From the NCBI RefSeq assembly GCF_006094695.1, contig NZ_CP035103.1, forward strand, positions 682,001-746,000: DNA of 64,000 nucleotides, written 5' to 3'. The DNA comes from Kocuria rosea (lineage in GTDB: Bacteria > Actinomycetota > Actinomycetes > Actinomycetales > Micrococcaceae). Positions 24,867 through 33,797 of this stretch are shown one piece after another. The notes beneath the pieces were generated by a model. The model did not search any database, was not told where the DNA came from, and worked only from the letters and a program-made list of their open reading frames with translations. Each line of letters begins with the position of its first letter. Position 1 is the stretch's first letter. A program made the translations under genes and the position numbers.

Positions 24867-26081
24867 TCACTTCCTGATGAGGGCTCGGGGGAAGGAGGTC
24901 AGGGCCTCCGTCCCGGTGGCGGTGATGCGGATCGACTCGGAGACCTCGTAGCCGTACCCGGTCATCCACATGCCGCAGATGAGGTGGAACGTCATGTTCT
25001 CGGCGAGCACGCTCTCGTCCTCCGAGCGGATGCTGATGGTGCGCTCGCCCCAGTCGGGGGGATAGCCGATGCCCACGGAGTAGCCGAGCCGGCTGGGCTT
25101 CTCGAGCCCGAACTCCGCGAGCGCCCAGTTCCAGGTGCTCGCGAGCTCGCGCACCGGGACGCCCGCGGCGGTGACGTCGAGCACGGCCTCGAGCCCCGAG
25201 GCCACGGCCTCCTCGAGCAGGCCCAGCTCGGCCGTGGGCGGGCCGAGCATCACCGTGCGGGCCAGCGGCACGTGGTAGCGCCGGTGCACCCCGGCGAGCT
25301 CCACCACCACGGCGTCGCCCTCCCGCAGCACCCGGTCCGACCACGTGAGGTGCGGGGTGTCGGCGGAGGCCCCGGTGGGGAGCATCGGGACCATGGCCGG
25401 GAAGTCCCCCCACGCGTCGTCGACCCCCTCGACCTGGGCCCGGGCCACCTGCGCCGCGACGAGGTGCTGCGGGACCCCGGGCTCGATCGTGTCGATCGCG
25501 GCCTGCATCGCGGCCGTCGTGACGCGGGCGGCCGTGCGCAGGTACTGGATCTCCGCCGGGGACTTCACGGCGCGCACCCAGTTCACGAGGTCGAAGGCGT
25601 CCACGAGGGTCCACTCCGGGAGGGCGTTGACGAGCGAGCGGTAGCCCTTGGGGGAGAAGAAGTGGGAGTCCATCTCCAGACCCACGCACCCCCGGGCGGC
25701 GGGGGCGACCCGGCCGCGGCGGCGCAGGGCGAAGGCCACCCAGTCGAAGGGGTGCAGGTGCGGGCGGTGCACGTAGCGCTCGGGGTAGCCGACGATCTGC
25801 CCGGGGTCCAGCCGGGCCGTGCGGAACGCGCCGTTGGCGTCCATCTCCCGCAGGAACAGCAGCAGCTCGCCCTCCGCCGGCACGAACAGCAGCTGCGGGG
25901 TGTAGAAGGACCAGGCGTCGTAGCCCGTCAGGTAGAACAGGTTCGCGGGGTCGGTCACCAGCAGCGCATCCAGGCCCTGCTCCGCCATCCGCCCCCGCAC
26001 CGCGCGCAGCCGGGCGGCGTACTCCGCGTCGGGGAACAGCGCGGGGCGGACGTCCGGACCGGCCGCGGTGTCATCGGCCAC
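24867..26081 (-). CDS. M24 family creatinase/ectoine-hydrolase-like protein (DoeA/EutD-like)
   Basis: A 404-aa pita-bread-fold protein starting at GTG 26081, overlapping the dehydrogenase gene by 11 bp. The N-terminal domain reads LLVTDPANLFYLTGYDAWSF; the C-terminal domain has VVVELAGVHRRYHVPLART, YSVGIGYPPDWGERT and ENMTFHLICGMWM. The two metal-binding Asp residues of true M24 aminopeptidases are replaced (VELAG and HVPLART), as in metal-independent creatinase and in ectoine hydrolase, so a hydrolase of a small cyclic or guanidino compound is more likely than a peptidase. Ectoine hydrolase is my best guess; the partner deacetylase (DoeB) is not in the window. Aminotransferase and semialdehyde dehydrogenase neighbours fit such a pathway. 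Confidence 0.7.
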   Translation of the reverse strand: MADDTAAGPDVRPALFPDAEYAARLRAVRGRMAEQGLDALLVTDPANLFYLTGYDAWSFYTPQLLFVPAEGELLLFLREMDANGAFRTARLDPGQIVGYPERYVHRPHLHPFDWVAFALRRRGRVAPAARGCVGLEMDSHFFSPKGYRSLVNALPEWTLVDAFDLVNWVRAVKSPAEIQYLRTAARVTTAAMQAAIDTIEPGVPQHLVAAQVARAQVEGVDDAWGDFPAMVPMLPTGASADTPHLTWSDRVLREGDAVVVELAGVHRRYHVPLARTVMLGPPTAELGLLEEAVASGLEAVLDVTAAGVPVRELASTWNWALAEFGLEKPSRLGYSVGIGYPPDWGERTISIRSEDESVLAENMTFHLICGMWMTGYGYEVSESIRITATGTEALTSFPRALIRK

Positions 26082-27588
26082 GGGGCACCGCCGTGTACTT
26101 CGTCTCGAGGAACTCCTCGATCCCCGTGCGGCCGCCCTCGCGCCCGAGGCCCGAGGCCTTGACCCCGCCGAAGGGCGCCGCCGGGTTGGAGACCAGCCCC
26201 GTGTTGATCCCGACCATGCCGACCTCGAGGGCCTCGCTGACGCGGAAGCTGCGGTCCACGTCGCGGGTGAAGAGGTAGCCCACGAGCCCCCACGGGGTGT
26301 CGTTGGCCCACCCGAGCACCTGCTCCTCGGAGTCGAACGCCACCACGGGCGCCACCGGCCCGAAGATCTCCTGGGACATGAGCGCGGCCTCGGAGCTGAC
26401 CCCGGACAGCACGGTGGGGGCGTAGAACCAGCCCCGGCCCCCGGCCCGGCGTCCCCCGCACAGCACGGACGCCCCCCGGGCCAGGGCGTCGTCCACGAGC
26501 TCCTCCACCTTGGCCAGGGCCTTCTCCTCGACGAGGGGGCCCACCTGGGTGCCCTCGGCCACGCCGTGGCCCACGGTGAGGGAGCCCATGCGCTCCGCGA
26601 GGCGTGCGGAGAACTCCCCGGCCACGGAGCGGTGGACGAACAGGCGGTTGGCCGCCGTGCAGGCCTCGCCCATGTTGCGCATCTTCGCGGTCATCGCGGC
26701 CTCGACCGCCACGTCGAGGTCGGCGTCCTCGAACACGATGAAGGGGGCGTTGCCGCCCAGCTCCATGGACGAGCGCATGACGTGCTGGGCCGCCTGCTCG
26801 AGCAGCCGCACCCCCACCTCGGTGGAGCCGGTGAAGGAGATCTTGCGGGCGATCCCCGAGGACATCCAGGGCCCGACCACCGAGGAGGCCCTCGAGGTGC
26901 ACACGACGTTGAGCACCCCCGCCGGCAGTCCGGCCTCCACCAGGACGTCCACGAGGGCCAGGGAGGACAGCGGCGTGAGGTTCGCGGGCTTGAAGACCAT
27001 CGTGCAGCCGGCCGCGACGGCCGGGCCGATCTTGCGGGTGCCCATGGCCAACGGGAAGTTCCACGGGGTGACCAGCACGCAGGGTCCCACCGGCTCCTTG
27101 GAGACCAGGATCCGGGTCCTCCCGTCCCCCGAGAGGGTCATGTCCCCGCCGATCCGCACGGCCTCCTCGGAGAACCAGCGGAAGAACTCGGCGGCGTAGG
27201 CGACCTCCCCGCGGGCCTCGGCGAGGGGCTTGCCCATCTCCGTGGACATCACCAGCGCGAGCTCGTCCCGGCGGGCCATGATGAGGTCGTGGGAGCGGCG
27301 CAGGATCTCGCCGCGCTCGCGGGGCGCGGTCCGGGCCCAGTCCTTCTGGGCCCGCCCCGCGGCCTCGATCGCCCGGACGGCGTCCTCCGGGCCGCCGTCC
27401 GCCACCGTGGCGACGACCTCCTCGGTGGCCGGGTCCACCACGTCGAAGCGGCGCCCGGAGGCGGCCTCGGTCCACTCGCCGTCGACGAAGACCCCGGTGC
27501 TGACCCCGGCGACGGCCTCCCGGGACCGGCGCAGGACGTCCTCGGAGGCGGTGATGGGGGCGGTGGTGGGGGCGGCGGAGTCGGTCAC
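26071..27588 (-). CDS. gabD: NAD(P)-dependent succinate-semialdehyde dehydrogenase family protein
   Basis: A 505-aa aldehyde dehydrogenase starting at GTG 27588 behind GGAAGGA. VTPWNFPLAM and FKPANLTPLSS form the cofactor site, FTGSTEVG the Rossmann turn, MELGGNAPFIVF holds the catalytic Glu and GEACTAANR the catalytic Cys; QEIFGPVAPV and PFGGVKASGLGREGG are typical of succinate-semialdehyde dehydrogenases. With the upstream class III aminotransferase it could convert GABA to succinate, or, if the M24 protein is an ectoine hydrolase, act as DoeC on aspartate semialdehyde. The specificity is inferred from family and context. Confidence 0.85.
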   Translation of the reverse strand: MTDSAAPTTAPITASEDVLRRSREAVAGVSTGVFVDGEWTEAASGRRFDVVDPATEEVVATVADGGPEDAVRAIEAAGRAQKDWARTAPRERGEILRRSHDLIMARRDELALVMSTEMGKPLAEARGEVAYAAEFFRWFSEEAVRIGGDMTLSGDGRTRILVSKEPVGPCVLVTPWNFPLAMGTRKIGPAVAAGCTMVFKPANLTPLSSLALVDVLVEAGLPAGVLNVVCTSRASSVVGPWMSSGIARKISFTGSTEVGVRLLEQAAQHVMRSSMELGGNAPFIVFEDADLDVAVEAAMTAKMRNMGEACTAANRLFVHRSVAGEFSARLAERMGSLTVGHGVAEGTQVGPLVEEKALAKVEELVDDALARGASVLCGGRRAGGRGWFYAPTVLSGVSSEAALMSQEIFGPVAPVVAFDSEEQVLGWANDTPWGLVGYLFTRDVDRSFRVSEALEVGMVGINTGLVSNPAAPFGGVKASGLGREGGRTGIEEFLETKYTAVPRGR

Positions 27589-27682
27589 GGGGTGTCCTTC
27601 CGGTCGGGATCGGCGCGGGGTGCGGCGCGGGGTCCGAGGCGGGATCCGGTGCGTCCGGGCGCGGTGCGGGACGGGACGGGGC

Positions 27683-28954
27683 TCATGCGGTCGCCGCCGC
27701 CCCGGCGAGGACCTCGGCCAGGGCGGCCTCGAAGCGCTCGAGGCCCGTGCGGATCTCCTGCTCGGAGACCACCAGTGCGGGGATCAGCCGGACCACGTTG
27801 CCGGCCGGCCCGCAGGTCAGGGTGAGCAGCCCGTGGCCGGTGGTGGCCTGCTGCACGGCGAGCGCGGCGGCGGCGTCCGGGGAGCCGTCCTCCTGCGCGA
27901 ACTCGACGCCCTGCATCAGCCCGCGGCCGCGGACGTCGCTGATCCCGGGGTAGCGCTGCTGCAGGGGCCGCAGCCCCGCCTGCAGCTGGTCCCCGCGGAC
28001 CCGCGCGTTCTCCACCAGGTGCTCGTCGCGGACCACGTCCAGGGTGGCGCAGGCCGCCGCGGCGGCCACGGCGTTGCCGCCGTAGGTCCCGCCCTGCGAG
28101 CCGGGCCAGCCCCGCTCCATCAGCGCGGTCGGCGCCGCGATCGCGGAGATCGGGAAGCCCGAGGCGAGGCCCTTCGCGGTGATCAGCACGTCCGGTACCA
28201 CGTCCGCGAACTGGTGGCCCCAGAACCGCCCGGTCCGCCCCACCCCGGCCTGCACCTCGTCCAGCACCAGCAGGATCCCGTGCCGGTCCGCCCGCTCCCG
28301 CAGCCCCTCGAGGAAGGCCGGCGGGGTGGGCAGGTAGCCGCCGTCGCCGAGCACGGGCTCGATCAGGAGGGCCGCGGTGTCCTCGGGCGCCGTCCGGGTC
28401 ACCAGGAGGTAGTCCAGCTCCCGCAGGGCGAAGTCGACCGCCGTCCGCTCGTCCCACCCGTAGCGGTGGGCGTAGGGGAACGGGGCCATGTGCACCCCGC
28501 CCATGAGCGGGGAGAAGCCGGCGGAGAACCGGGTGCCCGCTGTGGTGAGGGTCGCCGCGGCCACCGTGCGGCCGTGGAAGCCGCCCTGGAAGACCACCAC
28601 GTTGGGCCGGCCCGTGGCCATCCGGGCCAGCCGCACCGCGGCCTCGACCGCCTCGGAGCCGGAGTTGGCGTAGAACACGGAGTCCAGGCCCGGCGGCAGG
28701 ACCTCGCCCAGCTTCTCGGTGAGCTCGAGCAGCGGGGGGTGCAGCACGGTCGTGTACTGGGCGTGGATGACCCGGCCGACCTGCTCGCGGGCCGCCTCGA
28801 CCACCCGGGGGTGGCAGTGGCCCGTGCTGGTCACCCCGATCCCGGTGGTGAAGTCCAGGTACTCGCGCCCGTCCGTGCCGGAGATCCAGCAGCCCCGGGC
28901 GGAGTCGACGACGACCGGGGTCGCCTGCTTCAGGAGCGGACTCAGTGAGGTCAT
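27683..28954 (-). CDS. gabT: Class III aminotransferase (GABA/diaminobutyrate/omega-amino acid type)
   Basis: A 423-aa PLP enzyme. YLDFTTGIGVTSTGHCHP, YANSGSEAVEAAVRLAR, GGFHGRT, LLVLDEVQAGVGRTG and ITAKGLASGFP (PLP lysine) are all in place; GGTYGGNAVAAAAA closes the site. Family members use GABA, acetylornithine, diaminobutyrate or beta-alanine with 2-oxoglutarate or pyruvate. It leads the operon with the semialdehyde dehydrogenase 94 bp downstream. Its -35 element lies inside the GntR-type palindrome at 28981-28994. The alanine dehydrogenase nearby would regenerate pyruvate if pyruvate is the amino acceptor. Confidence 0.85.
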   Translation of the reverse strand: MTSLSPLLKQATPVVVDSARGCWISGTDGREYLDFTTGIGVTSTGHCHPRVVEAAREQVGRVIHAQYTTVLHPPLLELTEKLGEVLPPGLDSVFYANSGSEAVEAAVRLARMATGRPNVVVFQGGFHGRTVAAATLTTAGTRFSAGFSPLMGGVHMAPFPYAHRYGWDERTAVDFALRELDYLLVTRTAPEDTAALLIEPVLGDGGYLPTPPAFLEGLRERADRHGILLVLDEVQAGVGRTGRFWGHQFADVVPDVLITAKGLASGFPISAIAAPTALMERGWPGSQGGTYGGNAVAAAAACATLDVVRDEHLVENARVRGDQLQAGLRPLQQRYPGISDVRGRGLMQGVEFAQEDGSPDAAAALAVQQATTGHGLLTLTCGPAGNVVRLIPALVVSEQEIRTGLERFEAALAEVLAGAAATA

Positions 28955-28959
28955 GGCCC

Positions 28960-28989
28960 ATCATGGGAACAGCCCGTGCAGATTGTCAA
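28960..28989 (-). promoter_or_regulatory. Promoter of the class III aminotransferase operon
   Basis: On the minus strand TTGACA (28989-28984) and CATGAT (28965-28960) are separated by 18 bp, with the ATG five bases further. The -35 is contained in the palindromic operator. Confidence 0.45.
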
Positions 28990-28994
28990 CAATC
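28981..28994. promoter_or_regulatory. Palindromic operator, probable GntR-FCD site 2
   Basis: GATTGTCAACAATC has perfect 6-bp arms (GATTGT/ACAATC) and differs from site 1 at 11996 by one central base. It lies between divergent aminotransferase and hydroxyacid dehydrogenase genes and overlaps the predicted -35 elements of both. Confidence 0.65.
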
Positions 28995-29006
28995 GGACCG
29001 CCCCCG

Positions 29007-29019
29007 TAGGGTGGCCCCA
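29007..29019 (+). promoter_or_regulatory. Leaderless-type promoter of the D-2-hydroxyacid dehydrogenase gene
   Basis: TAGGGT at 29007-29012 is followed by GGCCCC and the ATG at 29019. TTGTCA at 28983-28988, 18 bp upstream, is a possible -35 inside the operator. Confidence 0.55.
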
Positions 29020-30020
29020 TGAGCACCGTGCGCGAGCCGCCCCGTGTCGTCGTGCTGACCGCCGAGGGCACGCCACCGCCCGGCAACGAGGAGGCCCTCC
29101 GGGCCCTCGCCGACGTCACCGTGGTGACGCGCGAGGGCCTCGCCGACGCCCTCGCGGGGACCGGCGGGCGGCGCCCGGCGGAGGTGCTGCTGCTGTGGGA
29201 CTTCTTCTCGGACGCGCTCGCCGGCGCGTGGGACGCCGCGACGGGGCTGCGCTGGGTGCACGTCGCGGCCGCCGGGGTGGACGCCGTGCTGTTCCCGGCG
29301 CTGCGCTCCTCGGCGGTGCTGGTGACCAACGCGCACGGCGTCTTCGACCGGCCCATCGCCGAGTTCGTCCTCGCCGCGGTCCTGGCCCAGGACAAGCAGC
29401 TGCACCGGAGCGCGCGGCTGCAGCGCGAGCACCGGTGGGTGCACCGCGAGCTGCGGCGCACCCAGGGCTCCACGGCCCTCGTCGTGGGCACCGGGGGGAT
29501 CGGCCGCGCCACCGCCAGGCTGCTGCGGGCGGTGGGGGTGGAGGTCCGCGGCGCCGGGCGCACGGCGCGGACGGAGGACCCGGACTTCGGGACCGTCGTC
29601 CCCGCCGCCGAGCTGGCCGAGCACGCCGGGTGGGCGGACCACGTGGTGCTGGCCGCCCCGCTGACCGGGCGGACGCACGGGATCGTGGGCCCCCGGGTGC
29701 TCGCGGCGATGTCCCCGCACGCCCACCTCGTGAACGTGGGCCGGGGCGCGCTGGTGGACGAGGACGCGCTGCTGGAGGCCCTCCGGGCGGGGCGTCCGGC
29801 CGCCGCGACCCTGGACGTCTTCGACACGGAGCCCCTTCCGCGGGACCACCCCTTCTGGGCGATGGACAATGTGCACGTGTCCGCGCACATGTGCGGGGAC
29901 GTGGAGGGGTGGCGGGACGAGCTCGCCGCCCAGTTCGAGGACAACCTCCGGCGCTGGACGGCCGGGGAGCGGCTGGTCGACCAGGTGGACAAGAACGCCG
30001 GCTACGTCCGCTCCCGGTGA
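29019..30020 (+). CDS. D-2-hydroxyacid dehydrogenase family protein
   Basis: A 333-aa NAD(P)-dependent oxidoreductase of the D-isomer-specific 2-hydroxyacid dehydrogenase family. The cofactor fingerprint is VVGTGGIGRATARLL; the catalytic set is Arg in HLVNVGRGALVDEDALL, Glu in TLDVFDTEPLP and His in NVHVSAHMCGD. It reduces a 2-oxoacid or oxidises a D-2-hydroxyacid; the substrate is not evident. Sharing the operator with the aminotransferase suggests that it removes or recycles an oxoacid in the same pathway. Confidence 0.85.
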   Translation: MSTVREPPRVVVLTAEGTPPPGNEEALRALADVTVVTREGLADALAGTGGRRPAEVLLLWDFFSDALAGAWDAATGLRWVHVAAAGVDAVLFPALRSSAVLVTNAHGVFDRPIAEFVLAAVLAQDKQLHRSARLQREHRWVHRELRRTQGSTALVVGTGGIGRATARLLRAVGVEVRGAGRTARTEDPDFGTVVPAAELAEHAGWADHVVLAAPLTGRTHGIVGPRVLAAMSPHAHLVNVGRGALVDEDALLEALRAGRPAAATLDVFDTEPLPRDHPFWAMDNVHVSAHMCGDVEGWRDELAAQFEDNLRRWTAGERLVDQVDKNAGYVRSR

Positions 30021-30095
30021 GGGGGCGGCGGGACCGCCGGCGACGGCGCCGCGGGTCCCGTGCCGGCGGGCCACGACGAGAGGAGAGCACGGACC

Positions 30096-31190
<1,095 letters not shown>

Positions 31191-31192
31191 GT

Positions 31193-31213
31193 CCCGGCGG
31201 ACGTCCCGCCGGG
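31193..31213. terminator. Hairpin between ald and the MarR gene
   Basis: CCCGGCGG pairs with CCGCCGGG around a 5-nt loop immediately after the ald stop and before the convergent marR stop. Confidence 0.55.
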
Positions 31214-31215
31214 GC

Positions 31216-31716
31216 TCAGTCCGGCGCCGGGCCGTCCGCCGTGAGCAGGCGGAGCAGCCGCTCCAGCTCGACCCGGTCCTCCGGGGCCAGCCGCGAGAAG
31301 TACTCCTCGGACTCCCGGCGCCGGTCCTCCCGGACCCGCTCGCGCAGACCGGTGCCCCGGGGCGTCAGCGCCACCAGTGTGGCCCGCCGGTCGGACGGGT
31401 CCGGGACCCGTTCCACGAGCCCCTTCTGCTCGAGCAGGTCCACCACCTCCGTGGCGGACCGCGGGGCGATGCGCAGGGCCTCGGCGAGGTCCTTCACCCG
31501 CAGGCTGGCGGACCCGCCGCCGTGGCGGCAGGTCCCGGCCGGGCCTTGCCGGTGCCCCGGCTCACCGGCACATCCGGCGAGGGCGTCGAGCGCCCGGAAC
31601 TGGTGCGGGGTCAGTCCGAAGGGGGCCAGCTGCTCGGCCCACCGGCGGCGCAGCCGGCGGAAGACGGCGTGCAGCAGGTCCCCCAGGCGGGCCGGATCCG
31701 GAGCGTCGTTGGGCAT
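31216..31716 (-). CDS. MarR family repressor with a Cys/His-containing insert
   Basis: A 166-aa winged-helix regulator. [49 protein letters not shown], in pieces, shows the recognition helix and the DRR wing. Between the second helix and the HTH there is an insert of about 20 residues containing Cys49, His55, Cys63 and His65 that most MarR proteins lack. It is divergent from an ABC exporter gene, with a perfect inverted repeat in between, so it probably represses that exporter and itself. Confidence 0.85.
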   Translation of the reverse strand: MPNDAPDPARLGDLLHAVFRRLRRRWAEQLAPFGLTPHQFRALDALAGCAGEPGHRQGPAGTCRHGGGSASLRVKDLAEALRIAPRSATEVVDLLEQKGLVERVPDPSDRRATLVALTPRGTGLRERVREDRRRESEEYFSRLAPEDRVELERLLRLLTADGPAPD

Positions 31717-31728
31717 GGCGTCATCCTA
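31714..31728 (-). promoter_or_regulatory. Leaderless-type promoter of the MarR gene
   Basis: On the minus strand TAGGAT (31728-31723) is followed by GACGCC and the ATG at 31716. Confidence 0.5.
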
Positions 31729-31739
31729 TCCCCATTGCG

Positions 31740-31762
31740 GGTTACCTCATAGAGAGGTAACC
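31740..31762. promoter_or_regulatory. MarR operator candidate
   Basis: Perfect 9-bp arms GGTTACCTC and GAGGTAACC flank ATAGA, in the gap between the divergent marR and ABC exporter genes. The arm sequence contains GGTAAC, a common MarR-type half-site. Confidence 0.65.
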
Positions 31763-31789
31763 TCCTTGATAGTTCCCGAGGAGGATCCC

Positions 31790-33724
31790 ATGGCGACGAC
31801 CCAGCACCCCGCGCGCGTCCGCACCCCGGCGCACGACGGCGGAGGCACCCCGGCCGACAGCCCGGGCGTCCTGCCCGGCGCCGGCCCCGGAGGCGGCGGG
31901 GGCGGAGGTCGGCCTGCGCGCCGGAACCCCGCGGACCGGACGCAGCTCGCCCGGCACCCCGTCAGCCCGCGCCGGATCGCGGCGCTGTTCGCCCCGCACC
32001 GGGGCACGATCGCGCTCGTCGTCGTGCTCATCACCGCGTCCTCGGTCGTCAACCTCGCCCAGCCGTTCCTGGTCCGCGGCGTGATCGACGACGCCCTGCC
32101 GGGCGGCGACACCCGCCTGCTGGTGCTGCTCACCGCCTCGATGGTCGGGGTCGCGGCGCTCACCTCCGTGATCGGCGTGGTCCAGACCTGGATGGCCACC
32201 GCCATGGGCCAGCAGGTGATGCACGCGCTGCGCGTGCAGCTCTTCACCCACCTGCAGGCCCAGTCGCTGGGGTTCTTCACCCGGACCCGGGGCGGGGAGG
32301 TGCAGTCGCGGCTCACGCACGACATCGCGGGGATGCAGTCCGTGGTCACCAGCTCCGCCACGGGCGTGGCGTCCAACCTCACCACCGCCGTGGCGACGGC
32401 CGTGGCCATGGTGGCGCTGTCCCCGGCGATGAGCCTCGTCTCCCTGGTGGTGCTGCCGCCGGCGATCTGGCTCTCCCGCCGCGTGGCCCTGATCCGCCGG
32501 GACGTCACCGACGAGCGCCAGCGGGAGCTCGCCGCGCTCCACACCCAGGTGGAGGAGGGGCTGTCCGTCTCGGGGGTCCGCCTGGCCAAGACCCTGGGCA
32601 CCACCGCGCGGGACGCGGAGCGCTTCACCGAGCGCTCCGACCGGCTCGTGGGCCTGGAGCTGCGCAGTCAGCTGGCCGGGCGCTGGCGGATGGCCACCAT
32701 GCAGATCGTCTTCGCCGCCATCCCCGCCGTGATCTACCTGGCCGCCGGCTTCCCGGCCACCAGCGGCGGCATGACCATCGGCACCCTCGTGGCATTCACC
32801 GCCCTGCAGGGGACCATCTTCCGGCCCGTCATGGGTCTGCTGAACATCGGCGTGCAGTGGGTGTCCGCGCTGGCCTTCTTCAGCAGGATCTTCGAGTACC
32901 TCGACCTCGAGCCGCAGATCGTCCCGCCCGCCGCGCCCGTCCGGCTGGACCCGGCCGCCGTGCGCGGCGAGGTCCGGTTCGAGGGCGTGCGCCACGCCTA
33001 CGACGACGGGGCCGACGTCCTGCACGAGCTCGACCTGGTGCTGCCGGCGGGCACCACCACGGCGGTGGTCGGACCCACCGGCTCGGGCAAGAGCACCCTC
33101 GGCTCCCTGCTGCCGCGGCTCAACGACGTCGCCCGCGGCAGGGTGACGATCGACGGCGTCGACGTGCGGGAGATCGATCCGGCGGACCTCGCCCGGATCG
33201 TGGGCGTCGTCTCTCAGGAGACCTACCTGGTGCACGCCACGGTGCGCGCGAACCTGCTGCTGGCCGATCCGGACGCCTCCGACGCCGAGCTGTGGGCCGC
33301 CCTGGGCGCCGCGCGCGTCGCCGACACCGTCGCCGGGCTGCCGGATGGGCTGGACACCGTGGTCGGCGCGCGCGGCCACCGCTTCTCCGGCGGGGAGCAG
33401 CAGCGCCTGGCCATCGCCCGGACCGTGCTGCGCAACCCGCCCGTGCTGGTCCTCGACGAGGCCACCAGCGCGCTGGACAACACCACCGAGGCGCAGGTCC
33501 AGGAGGCCCTCGACCGGCTGGCCGCCGGCCGCACGACCCTGACCATCGCGCACCGGCTCTCCACGGTCGAGAACGCCGACCAGGTCGTGGTGCTCGAGGG
33601 CGGACGCATCGTCGAGCGGGGCGCGCCGCGGGAGCTGCGCGCGGCCGGCGGCCCGTTCGCCCGGCTGGCCGCCCGGACCGGCCCGGCCGGCGGCGCCGGC
33701 CCGCGCCCCGGCGCCGCCTCCTGA
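31790..33724 (+). CDS. ABC transporter with fused permease and ATPase domains (multidrug exporter type)
   Basis: A 644-aa half-transporter with RBS GAGGAGG. After a Gly/Pro-rich leader of about 55 residues come six membrane helices (about 70-350), then the ATPase: Walker A GPTGSGKST, Q-loop VVSQETYLVHATVRANLL, signature FSGGEQQRLAIARTVL, Walker B VLVLDEATSALD and H-loop TIAHRLSTVE. Only one half-transporter is encoded, so it should work as a homodimer. The divergent MarR repressor points to drug or toxic-compound export. Confidence 0.88.
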   Translation: MATTQHPARVRTPAHDGGGTPADSPGVLPGAGPGGGGGGGRPARRNPADRTQLARHPVSPRRIAALFAPHRGTIALVVVLITASSVVNLAQPFLVRGVIDDALPGGDTRLLVLLTASMVGVAALTSVIGVVQTWMATAMGQQVMHALRVQLFTHLQAQSLGFFTRTRGGEVQSRLTHDIAGMQSVVTSSATGVASNLTTAVATAVAMVALSPAMSLVSLVVLPPAIWLSRRVALIRRDVTDERQRELAALHTQVEEGLSVSGVRLAKTLGTTARDAERFTERSDRLVGLELRSQLAGRWRMATMQIVFAAIPAVIYLAAGFPATSGGMTIGTLVAFTALQGTIFRPVMGLLNIGVQWVSALAFFSRIFEYLDLEPQIVPPAAPVRLDPAAVRGEVRFEGVRHAYDDGADVLHELDLVLPAGTTTAVVGPTGSGKSTLGSLLPRLNDVARGRVTIDGVDVREIDPADLARIVGVVSQETYLVHATVRANLLLADPDASDAELWAALGAARVADTVAGLPDGLDTVVGARGHRFSGGEQQRLAIARTVLRNPPVLVLDEATSALDNTTEAQVQEALDRLAAGRTTLTIAHRLSTVENADQVVVLEGGRIVERGAPRELRAAGGPFARLAARTGPAGGAGPRPGAAS

Positions 33725-33780
33725 CCCGCGGGAGCCCGCGTGACCACGGACGTTCGTGGTCACGCGGGCTCCCGCGGGTC
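33723..33780. terminator. Very long perfect bidirectional terminator hairpin
   Basis: A perfect 26-bp stem (33723-33748 with 33755-33780) encloses a 6-nt loop. It begins inside the stop codon of the ABC gene and ends 18 bp before the convergent metE stop, so it can terminate both transcripts. Confidence 0.8.
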
Positions 33781-33797
33781 GGCCGGTGCGCCCGGGG

